A stretch of DNA of 64,000 bases from Lentzea albidocapillata subsp. violacea (GTDB lineage Bacteria > Actinomycetota > Actinomycetes > Mycobacteriales > Pseudonocardiaceae). A program made the translations under genes and the position numbers. How positions within the stretch are numbered: position 1 is the first letter of the stretch; every line of letters starts with the position of its first letter. Where the stretch lies: NCBI RefSeq assembly GCF_900100275.1, contig NZ_FNET01000028.1:1-64000 (forward strand), written 5' to 3'. Positions 57,038-64,000 of the stretch are shown here, piece by piece. Under the pieces are notes generated by a model. That model was not told the DNA's origin. It was given only the letters and a program-made list of their open reading frames with translations, and made no database searches.

Positions 57038-59095
57038 CTAGGCGGTTTCGTCGCTGACGAGGCCGTACGGCGGTTGATCTTCCTTGCGGGAGAATCGCAC
57101 CACCACGTCGGAATCCGCACTTGCTGGTGGTGAGTTGTCCACCACGAACACCTGTGCACCTCGTCCCGGCCCAGCCAGCCAGGTGTGGAGGTGCTGGTAG
57201 AAGTCCGCGACGGCAACGCTGTCGGCGAACTCCGCGTCCCGGTTTCCACCTTGGCCGAGGTTCTTCTGGGGGCTGTCGATCATGAGGAATCCGGGATGCG
57301 CCGCGCTCGTCTCCCAGGCCACTTCGAAGATCGCAAGCATCCATGCGAGCGAGATCAACGTGCGGCCACCGGATGACGCGACCTCGTAGGTGTCCCCGCG
57401 CATGTGCGGTACGAACTTGGTGTCGATGAAGGCTTCCCCGATCTTGGGATACCTCCAGGCGGTGAGGATGCTGGCGTAGCGTTCGCTGATCCGGCGGATG
57501 ATGCTGTCGCGATCAGGCTGGACCGCGGTGTCCTGGAGTTCGTCGCGCAGAGCGCTGACCTGGGTTTCGAGGCGTGTGACGGTAGCCGCGCGACGGTCGA
57601 CGCTGTCGAGGAGCTTGATTCCGGTTCTGGCTCGTTCGAGGCTGGATGTTGAGGCTTCCTTACGTCGCATCAACTCGTCACGCTGGCTGAGGAACGGGCT
57701 CACGGCGTCGAGGGTCGCTCGGTCCAGCGCTCTTGCTGCTACGGCTTCCGCCCGACTTGCGCTGTCTGCGGCAGCGCGCAGCTGCGGGAGTTCTGCGTCA
57801 AGCGCCTCGACGTACTGCGTGATCTCGGTGAGACGTGCCTTCGTGGCGCGAAGTTCGGAACCGACGTCGAAGGTCGGCTCCGTCTCCGCGTCTTCGCCGA
57901 GGTGGGTGCTGTTGGTAGGGCGAGAGCCGTTCGCGCTCGCGTTTTCTCCGCTCTGGGCAAGAGGAAGCACCCCGCTCGCACAGAGGGAGCAGTGGTTGTC
58001 GGTGATGTGAGGTGCGTCAGCAAGTCTGTTGAGACAGGCCGGGCACACTTGTAGGCGGAGGGGATCGAACAAGGTTCGAGCCTCGGCGAGCATCGTCAAC
58101 TTGCTGATGTCGTCGGCGTACTGGGCCCGCAGGGGAATCATGCGGCGTAGCTGAGTGTCGCGGTCGCGCAAGATCGCCGCGGCCTGCCGGGCGCGGAGGG
58201 CAGCCTCCTGATGCCTGCTCCGGAGGCCAGTAGCGAAGTCTGATGTGGCACGAATCTGAGCGTCCAGATCCGCCAGAGTCCGACTGATCTCGACAAGGGC
58301 GGTCTCAGCTTGGTCGCGAAGGAGCTCGACCTGCAGGCGCGTACCGAGCTGTTGTTCATCGACGAACGCCTGAGCCGAGGTGTACTCGGTGCGGGCGTGA
58401 GACAGCCTCCTCTCAAGCTCTTTGACCCGCCGGCCGAGTTCAACTGAGCGATCGTCGTGCACGTCGAACACGACGTCGATTACCTGGCGGAGCTTGAGGT
58501 TCTTCATGTGGGCGCTCTCGAACAACAAGTTTTTGTCGTCGAGTCGCTCGTTCGGGAGGAAGCACAGCCACATGAGGTCGCGGAAGCTGAGCGGGTCGGT
58601 GTCCGACTCCGATTTGGTTGGTGCCTCCTTGAGCTGCACTCCTTCCAGCTTGCAATGAGACAGCAGCAAGCTGGACAGGCTTCGGGGATCGCCAGGCGGC
58701 CGGATCGGGCGCCGCTCCATCGGGGGGACTTCGATCTCGTCGAGCGACCCGGTCCGGATGAACGCGTGCGAGGACGGGTCGCCTACTGCGCGTTCGATCA
58801 CGTGAGGTTCGCCTGACAGCTCCACCTCCAACAGCGCGGCTCGGACCTTGCGCAGGATTTCAGGGTGGCGCGGATGAGCGCTGCTGCCCAGGCAGTAGTC
58901 GACGAACTCCAGCACGGAGGTCTTGCCAGTGCTGAACGCGCCCGCCACCACTGACATCGAGCGCGGCAACGACGTTTCCGGGTCCCTGAAGTCGACCTCG
59001 TAGTCGATCTCCGAGCCCCGCAGGCGCAGCCGCACGATCCGGATTCCCCTGGTCGGCGGCTGGATCTCTTGCAGCTCAGACGTTTCGTCGCTCAT
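57038..59095 (-). CDS. ABC-3C system ATPase (Rad50/SMC-like, DUF3732-type)
   Basis: A 685-residue ATPase. A Walker A variant lies at the N terminus (GAFSTGKTSVLEFV, 52-65). Two long coiled-coil regions flank a central zinc-hook-like cluster (CPACLNRLADAPH and CSLCASG, ~349-374). The C terminus has the signature-like ASSGGRTLISLAWMLAIFEV and Walker B/D-loop FLMIDSPQKNLG. This is the Rad50-like ABC ATPase of ABC-three-component defence systems. The genes upstream (middle component and effector) overlap by four bases each. Confidence 0.88.
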   Translation of the reverse strand: MSDETSELQEIQPPTRGIRIVRLRLRGSEIDYEVDFRDPETSLPRSMSVVAGAFSTGKTSVLEFVDYCLGSSAHPRHPEILRKVRAALLEVELSGEPHVIERAVGDPSSHAFIRTGSLDEIEVPPMERRPIRPPGDPRSLSSLLLSHCKLEGVQLKEAPTKSESDTDPLSFRDLMWLCFLPNERLDDKNLLFESAHMKNLKLRQVIDVVFDVHDDRSVELGRRVKELERRLSHARTEYTSAQAFVDEQQLGTRLQVELLRDQAETALVEISRTLADLDAQIRATSDFATGLRSRHQEAALRARQAAAILRDRDTQLRRMIPLRAQYADDISKLTMLAEARTLFDPLRLQVCPACLNRLADAPHITDNHCSLCASGVLPLAQSGENASANGSRPTNSTHLGEDAETEPTFDVGSELRATKARLTEITQYVEALDAELPQLRAAADSASRAEAVAARALDRATLDAVSPFLSQRDELMRRKEASTSSLERARTGIKLLDSVDRRAATVTRLETQVSALRDELQDTAVQPDRDSIIRRISERYASILTAWRYPKIGEAFIDTKFVPHMRGDTYEVASSGGRTLISLAWMLAIFEVAWETSAAHPGFLMIDSPQKNLGQGGNRDAEFADSVAVADFYQHLHTWLAGPGRGAQVFVVDNSPPASADSDVVVRFSRKEDQPPYGLVSDETA

Positions 59096-59739
59096 GACCG
59101 CGGGCCGTTCATGTCGTGGGAGTCGCCTTCATGGTGTTGGGCGGACTCCGATGCGGGGGCGAGGTCGACAACGTCGAGTAGATCTGTGGCTCCAGGCCGA
59201 GTGGACCCGGACGAGATCGTGATCCACTTCTGGACGTCTTCCCGGAGCCTCTTGTCGCTGGCACGAGCGAGGCGGCGCACCACGATGTCTGCCGACGCGC
59301 GATATGCGCGGGCATATGCGGCTGTGAACTGCGCAGCGAGGTCTCTGCCGGATGGTGTGACGGCGTAGAGCACACCGCGGTCGACCGTCGGAGCGGCCAA
59401 ACCGTAGGCGACGAGGAGTGCGAGGTCGTGCTGCAGCCGCTCTCTTCTGCTGGTGAAACGGTGGGAAGGGCTCGCGTAGCTCAGGGCTCGTCCATCGAAC
59501 CCGGCGAGCAGCAGGCGGGTTCGGTCGGGGTCGGCCTCATCCGTCAGCATCAGCAGCGGGTTGGCCGTCAGGAAGTCGTAGTTGCCGAGTCGCTCCAGGG
59601 TGGCACCGTGGATTCCCTTGTCGTGCAAGGTGGTGAGAAGCAGGAGCAGTTGGGCGAGCCGGAAGATGACATCGTCCTCCGGCACTATGACGGGTGGGCG
59701 TCCGCGGGAGGTCGTGGCTCCACTGTGAAGGCCGCTCAT
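59092..59739 (-). CDS. ABC-3C middle component (winged-helix-like)
   Basis: A 215-residue protein lying between the effector and ATPase genes, overlapping each by four bases. Its order and length match the middle component of ABC-3C systems. It has a winged-helix-like body (LAQLLLLLTTLHDKGIHGAT, then ERLGNYDFLTANPLLML, and LQHDLALLVAYGLAAPTVDR). It probably links the ATPase to the effector. Confidence 0.8.
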   Translation of the reverse strand: MSGLHSGATTSRGRPPVIVPEDDVIFRLAQLLLLLTTLHDKGIHGATLERLGNYDFLTANPLLMLTDEADPDRTRLLLAGFDGRALSYASPSHRFTSRRERLQHDLALLVAYGLAAPTVDRGVLYAVTPSGRDLAAQFTAAYARAYRASADIVVRRLARASDKRLREDVQKWITISSGSTRPGATDLLDVVDLAPASESAQHHEGDSHDMNGPRS

Positions 59740-60926
59740 CGGTCGGCTTCCACGGCGGTCAGTTGGGCGACTGGAACCTCATCTGTTTCTCCTCGTGCGA
59801 TGTCGATCGGAGCGACTTCCGCGGTTTGGGGATCTGGAAGTTCTTTCGTGTCAACGGCTTCGTCGGCAACCTGGCGCCAGTGTTTGACCCAGCCGGCGCG
59901 ACGATCGTCGACAACGCGGTGCATGAGCCCACATGAGTGGACGACACCACCTGGAAGGCCAGAGGCGAACGTGTTGTGCTGCGTTCGGATGTCCGTCATG
60001 ACGGTGGTGTGCAGACCAGGTAGTTTCGGATCATCCTGAGCTTGGCAAGCGTCGTTGAAGCGGTTTTCCCACACGCTGTGGACCGTTGCGTCGGCTGTCG
60101 TCAGGGCGGCGACCTCCCACGGCACTCCCTTGTCGACGACCTCGCGAGCCATGAGCTCGGCGTTGAAGAACTCCCGCTTCGCCGCCGTCACCTCAGCATG
60201 CCCGGCTTCGCGCAACTGGCGGACGAACAGGGCGCTCTCCAACTTCTCGTCCTCGTCTGGAGGCAGCAGTTGCGCGACGGCGGTTTCCGCGGGCGTCGGC
60301 CGAACCGATGGCTGAACCCTCGGCGACTCGTAGTAGTGCCTGCGAACGTGGTCCGCGTCGGGCGAGATGAGCTGGGTCCGCAGCTCCGTCTCGTCCCACA
60401 GTTCAATCTGAACCTTGTACTTCTGCTGCTCGCGCTTCTTCCAGCTGTCCCACCAGCTTGCGGTTGGCGGATCCATGCTCGACGGAACGCACAAGATCCA
60501 CTGGTTCAGCTTGTAGCCGTGCTTCTCGGCGTTGGTCCGGGCCGACTTGAACGAGTCGCGGATCTCTTGCTGGTGTGATTCCTTCACCAGCGGGAAGAAG
60601 TACTTCGACTGCCAGATCGCCACGAGGCCGCCGAGGTCGCCCACCAGGACGTCGATACCCCAGTCGCCCGGGTTGGCGGCGATCATCCTGGCTCCAGGCC
60701 TGGTAGCGCGCACGAGCAGGCTCAGCATGTTCTCGAAGTCTTCGCGCGCACCCTGCATGCCACCGGCACGGACCTGGTGAGCGGCGAAGTTGATCGGAGG
60801 CTCGCCGGACACGACTCCGCCATCGGCCGGTGCACCGGTTCCTCCGCTGTGCAAGGCGCTTGCCTCCCGTCGAGCTTCGTGAGGGATGTATGTCGCTATC
60901 ACACACGTCGACCCGTAGATCATCAA
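59736..60926 (-). CDS. ABC-3C effector: PD-(D/E)xK-like nuclease with C-terminal ABC-3C domain
   Basis: A 396-residue protein with an uncertain start (ATG 60926, GTG 60812 or the ATG at MQGAREDF). The region GDWGIDVLVGDLGGLVAIWQ, followed directly by SKYFF, is the Mrr-like/PD-(D/E)xK pattern with a QxK variant. Then come a helical middle and a C-terminal ABC-3C domain (SALFVRQLREAGHAEVTAAK, REFFNAELMAREVVDKG, GLMHRVVDDRRAGWVKHW). It is the presumed DNA-cutting component. It is the first gene of the operon, coupled to the next by four bases. Confidence 0.8.
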   Translation of the reverse strand: MMIYGSTCVIATYIPHEARREASALHSGGTGAPADGGVVSGEPPINFAAHQVRAGGMQGAREDFENMLSLLVRATRPGARMIAANPGDWGIDVLVGDLGGLVAIWQSKYFFPLVKESHQQEIRDSFKSARTNAEKHGYKLNQWILCVPSSMDPPTASWWDSWKKREQQKYKVQIELWDETELRTQLISPDADHVRRHYYESPRVQPSVRPTPAETAVAQLLPPDEDEKLESALFVRQLREAGHAEVTAAKREFFNAELMAREVVDKGVPWEVAALTTADATVHSVWENRFNDACQAQDDPKLPGLHTTVMTDIRTQHNTFASGLPGGVVHSCGLMHRVVDDRRAGWVKHWRQVADEAVDTKELPDPQTAEVAPIDIARGETDEVPVAQLTAVEADR

Positions 60927-61234
60927 AGCTGGTCACTCGAACAGGTCATCGGGAGCGCGCCGTCGTAGTGTTACCAGCCTTGCCCGTCAAGCTCGCCAGA
61001 CGTCCGGTGTCGCCGCTTTGAGCTGCGAACATACGCCTGACTCAAAGTGATCAACCGTGTCGTAGGTCGCCGCCGGCTTCGAGAACGAGTGGACGTGAGC
61101 CGCGAGCGATGAGGCCGCAGCGACGCCGGATTCGCTGGTGCCGATGACATGGCGTTGTGGCTGCCCATGGGCATCTGGAAGTAGCCGTCGTCGGGCTGGT
61201 GGGTTATGGGTGTCTAGCTGGTAAGAAGGCGGTG
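60927..61234. other. Intergenic stretch with no convincing gene
   Basis: Only short open frames without family features. It probably holds the promoter of the ABC-3C operon (transcribed to the left from about 60930). Confidence 0.45.
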
Positions 61235-61262
61235 TCGCGCCACACCCCGGGGTGTGGCGCGA
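61235..61262. terminator. Perfect 28-base palindrome
   Basis: The arms tcgcgccacacccc / ggggtgtggcgcga are perfect complements with no loop. It lies 116 bases beyond the end of the TIGR04141 gene on the - strand. It could terminate that transcript or mark an old insertion boundary. Confidence 0.55.
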
Positions 61263-61377
61263 TGCGTTCGCGGACGCCAAGGGTGCGGAAGCCGGCGGCG
61301 TGGTGCAGGGCGAGGCTAGCGCGGCTCGCGGGGGAAGATCGAGATCTGCGGCGCGGTTGTCTTACTTCGCCCGCGCG

Positions 61378-63117
61378 TCAGTTGATGACCGCGACGTGCA
61401 CCGGGATGCCGTACGTGGTCAGGGTGTTCCACGCTGAGACGAGGGTCGATCGCGCGAAGGTGAACAGGCTGTCCGCGGTGAGCGGCTTGTCCGATCGGTG
61501 GATCGCGAACACAACGCTGCCTGGACGTGGCCCCATCTTCTGGGCACGTGCGGGGTTCTGCTTGGCGACGAGCTGCCGGAACTTCTCCCACGTGTCGGCG
61601 TTGGTGAAGCTCTCGGCGGCGACGAGGCCCTGGGCGAAGAGGTGGCTCAGCGGGCTGGATCCGGTGCTGGAACTGGTCCTCTTGACATGGACGAGTGAGT
61701 CGCCGGGGCCTAGGAGGTCACACGCTTCGAATCCGCGTGGGTGTGCGCGTGTGGTGACGAGCTTCTTGTCCATGCACACGAACCGCTTCTTGCCGGTGTT
61801 GGCCACGTGCTTGTTGTAGTCGTCTTCGTGGATCTTGCCGTCCTTGTTCGGCGGCGCGTCGTTCCATGCGGGCAGCGACCAGGGTGGTGGGCTGGCGAAG
61901 GCCTTGCGCACCACGGAATCGACGTGCGAGACGTACTCCTCGCCGAGGGCGAACCACTCCCCGTCCAGCAGGATGTGCCTTCCCTGGTTGAGATTCACCT
62001 CCGCGGCGATCCACTGGAGTGCCGACATGCCGTCACTGGAGCTCTTCCCGTGTTCGTCGTAACCGTCGATGTGTCCGCTGCGCAGGCTCGACAGCCGGGT
62101 CTGCGGCGGTGCCAGGTGCAGCGGCCGTGAGATGTGCTCGAGGGTCAGTTCGTCGGTGTCAATCACGGTGCCGTTGATCGAGCCGCGGTAGCAATGCACG
62201 TCTGGTCCCTCGAAGTACTTCGCAGGGTAGGAAATGCCGACCTCGCCGCCGATTGTTCCGTTGCCCGCCAACAGCTCCGCCACCGCGAGTTCGAGCACCT
62301 CCCGGCGCTCGTCGCCGGCGGGAACGCGCTTGACCCACTGCAAGGGTGCGAGCGCGTCGACGACCGGATACTCGGCGAGCACCTTGTTGATCTCTCGGAG
62401 GTCGGCCACGAGTCCGGTGCCCTCGACACTGAGTGGCAGCTTGAGCCCGTCGCGGCATTCGAGGCGCAGCCAGGGGTTGCGCCTGTGCGGCTTCGGGCGC
62501 AGGTGGGTCAGCTGAACCGGGAGGTCCGCGCGTGCCTTCGCGACGAGCTCGCGCACCAGCTCGGCGTGCTCCCGCAGGCCGAAGCTCCACAAGCCCTGGC
62601 CGCTGGGCACAGCGTTGCGATCGACCCGTGACTTCGAGCTCAACGCCCAGCGTGTGAGCTGCTGGATCTCGTCGTCGTCCACGACGCGTACCGCGAAATC
62701 GATGCCGAACGCCCGGTTCACGCGGCTGTCCCTGATCAGCCGCCATCCGTGGTTGAAGGTGACCACGTAGATGGTGCCGTCGACGTCGACGAACACCGCG
62801 GCTGAAGCCACCCGGCGTTCGTAGCCGAGGTCGACACCGGTCAACGTGTGCACCATCGAGTTCCAGCCGATCTCCTCGGGCTCGGACCAACCGTGCACCA
62901 GCAGCCCCGGACGGTTGCCTACCCGAACGAACTCGACCTCGAACTCGTTGTCCTCCTCGAGAACCTTCGGCGCGACGCACTCGCGGAGATCGCTGGTGCC
63001 GGTCAGCTGGTAGAGGCTGACCCTGCGTGTTTCGGCGGACGGCTCAGCCTGGTCGTCATCTGAAGGACTGTTCGACTCCACGCCGTGATGGTCTGTGCCA
63101 TTCGGTCCAGTTGTCAT
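61378..63117 (-). CDS. TIGR04141/DUF6119 family defence-associated protein
   Basis: A 579-residue protein of the sporadically distributed TIGR04141 family (DUF6119 core). Features are the N-terminal SLYQLTGTSDLRECVAP, the middle GLWSFGLREHAELVRELVAK, LLDGEWFALGEEYVSHVD, KRFVCMDKKLVTTRAHPRGF, and the tail SLVHVKRTSSSTGSSPLSHL, FAQGLVAAESFTNADTWEKF. Such proteins are found in defence islands, with no defined function. It lies ~450 bases upstream of the ABC-3C operon on the same strand. Confidence 0.85.
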   Translation of the reverse strand: MTTGPNGTDHHGVESNSPSDDDQAEPSAETRRVSLYQLTGTSDLRECVAPKVLEEDNEFEVEFVRVGNRPGLLVHGWSEPEEIGWNSMVHTLTGVDLGYERRVASAAVFVDVDGTIYVVTFNHGWRLIRDSRVNRAFGIDFAVRVVDDDEIQQLTRWALSSKSRVDRNAVPSGQGLWSFGLREHAELVRELVAKARADLPVQLTHLRPKPHRRNPWLRLECRDGLKLPLSVEGTGLVADLREINKVLAEYPVVDALAPLQWVKRVPAGDERREVLELAVAELLAGNGTIGGEVGISYPAKYFEGPDVHCYRGSINGTVIDTDELTLEHISRPLHLAPPQTRLSSLRSGHIDGYDEHGKSSSDGMSALQWIAAEVNLNQGRHILLDGEWFALGEEYVSHVDSVVRKAFASPPPWSLPAWNDAPPNKDGKIHEDDYNKHVANTGKKRFVCMDKKLVTTRAHPRGFEACDLLGPGDSLVHVKRTSSSTGSSPLSHLFAQGLVAAESFTNADTWEKFRQLVAKQNPARAQKMGPRPGSVVFAIHRSDKPLTADSLFTFARSTLVSAWNTLTTYGIPVHVAVIN

Positions 63118-63200
63118 GGGCCGAATGGGTAGGCCATCTTCACGAGTGGGTGTAACTAGCGTTCAACGCTCACTGATCGTTGTCTGCAACGGCGTCGTGG

Positions 63201-63737
63201 GTGGACACTGACGACGTGGACAAACCGGCTGTTCACGCCGAACTGGAGGAAGCCCGAGCGGTCTTCCACCTGCTCCTCGACGCAGCGAGCGAGCAGGATC
63301 TACGCCGTCCGTCGGACGGCACCAGATGGACCAACCGGCAGCTGCTGTTTCACATGCTGCTCGGCTACCTGATCATGCGGGCGCTGCTGAACCTGATGAG
63401 AGTGGTCAGCCGGTTGCCCACGGGTGTCGGCAAGGCATTCGCTCGCTTGCTCAGCGCAGTGACCGCGCCGTTCGACGTAGTGAACTACGCCGGTTCCTGG
63501 CTCGGCGGCACGGTTCTCGGTCGCGCGCGTATGGCCGGGATGTTCGACCGTGTGATCGCCAAGATGCATCGCAGGCTCGATGCCGAGTCCGAGGCGGGGC
63601 TGGCCCGCGGCATGCACTACCCCACGCGGTGGGACCCGTTCTTCCAGGACTTCATGACCATGGCCGACCTCTACCGCTTCCCCACGCAGCACTTCCACTT
63701 CCACCGGGATCAGCTCACCCTGCACAGCACCCGGTGA
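63201..63737 (+). CDS. DinB-like protein
   Basis: A 178-residue protein from GTG 63201 (a TTG at 63180 and GTG 63216 are alternatives). The four-helix DinB/YfiT-like pattern with three metal-ligand His candidates is seen in RWTNRQLLFHMLLGYLIM (~44-61) and LYRFPTQHFHFHRDQLT near the C terminus. Relatives include mycothiol-dependent maleylpyruvate isomerase-like and Zn-binding DinB proteins. It marks the return to ordinary gene content right of the defence island. Confidence 0.72.
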   Translation: MDTDDVDKPAVHAELEEARAVFHLLLDAASEQDLRRPSDGTRWTNRQLLFHMLLGYLIMRALLNLMRVVSRLPTGVGKAFARLLSAVTAPFDVVNYAGSWLGGTVLGRARMAGMFDRVIAKMHRRLDAESEAGLARGMHYPTRWDPFFQDFMTMADLYRFPTQHFHFHRDQLTLHSTR

Positions 63738-63794
63738 GATCGTCGCAAGTGGTGGGTGGCCGACGGCGAACGCGTGCGTTCTAAAGTGGTGGCC

Positions 63795-64000
63795 ATGACG
63801 GGCACCCCACGTCGTCGAGCCGCGCGAGGTCATCTCGGCCGGCTGCTCGCCGTGGTCGCGGTGCTGGCGGGTGTCGCGCTCGGCTTTGGCGTGCAGTGCT
63901 CGGACGGCATGGCCGCTACCGCGTATGCCAGTCCGCCGATGGTCGGCATGCAGGCTCACGAGCCGGTGCCGGCTGGACTTGACGCGCTCGGTGCGTCGCA
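63795..64000 (+). CDS. Secreted or membrane-anchored protein, partial (possibly DUF6153-like)
   Basis: The frame is open from ATG 63795 to the end of the window, 68 residues visible. The basic N terminus (RRRAARGHLGR) is followed by a hydrophobic helix (LLAVVAVLAGVALGFGVQC), as in a signal peptide or anchor. The Cys and later His/Pro residues recall DUF6153-like proteins, but the fragment is too short to be sure. Confidence 0.55.
   Translation, partial: MTGTPRRRAARGHLGRLLAVVAVLAGVALGFGVQCSDGMAATAYASPPMVGMQAHEPVPAGLDALGAS

Overview
The window is GC-rich chromosomal DNA from an actinomycete. WhiB7, UvrD2, DUF4191, UPF0182, the PPA1309 family, a GlnR-type box, a split-free prfB and many GTG/TTG starts all point to Actinobacteria. 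The gene order around glnA/glnE and around uvrD2-whiB7 is close to mycobacteria, and the overall content suggests Pseudonocardiales (Lentzea/Saccharothrix-like). The genus is an inference.

Layout. 1-560: end of an rRNA operon (23S tail, 5S, terminator). 600-11.3 kb: two tandem paralogous GNAT genes, an Lrp regulator divergent from a rhodanese, a GATase, a PiT phosphate transporter, glnE, and small genes including a NADAR protein. 11.3-16.6 kb: a decayed integrated element abutting the 3' end of glnA. It holds a DUF262/HEPN gene pair, a truncated inositol monophosphatase, a frameshifted excisionase, a tyrosine integrase broken by stops and frameshifts, and a membrane protein. 16.6-19.5 kb: glnA with an upstream GlnR box, then RDD and DUF4191 genes. 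19.5-34.6 kb: the conserved block uvrD2 - leader ORF - attenuator - whiB7 ... UbiB-like kinase - E1-like protein - metalloproteases - PDZ/Lon protease - PPA1309 - UPF0182. It is interrupted at 22.7-25.1 kb by a methyltransferase, a repeat-rich zinc-ribbon locus, a 16-bp minisatellite and an AbiEi-like fragment.

34.6-43.2 kb: two initiator tRNA genes, a PadR regulator, then prfB-ftsE-ftsX-smpB, an amidohydrolase, a two-component pair and ssrA (tmRNA). Release factor, SmpB and tmRNA together form a ribosome-rescue cluster. 43.2-55.3 kb: mainly metabolic and transport genes. They include an operon of amino-acid permease, GNAT acyltransferase and N-succinylamino-acid-racemase/OSBS-like enolase (possible D-amino-acid salvage), a glycosyltransferase, HrpB, an MFS transporter and a DsbA-like protein. 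55.5-63.1 kb: a probable defence island next to tRNA-Ala. It contains a DUF2637/SpdB-like membrane protein, a three-gene ABC-three-component system (PD-(D/E)xK-like effector, middle component, Rad50-like ATPase) and a TIGR04141/DUF6119 protein. The window ends in a DinB-like gene and the start of a secreted or membrane-anchored protein.

The most interesting parts are the DUF262-HEPN pair in the glnA-linked element, the ABC-3C/TIGR04141 island, the whiB7 leader whose ORF stop codon lies in a hairpin loop, and a family of GC-rich palindromic repeats found at three transcript ends.
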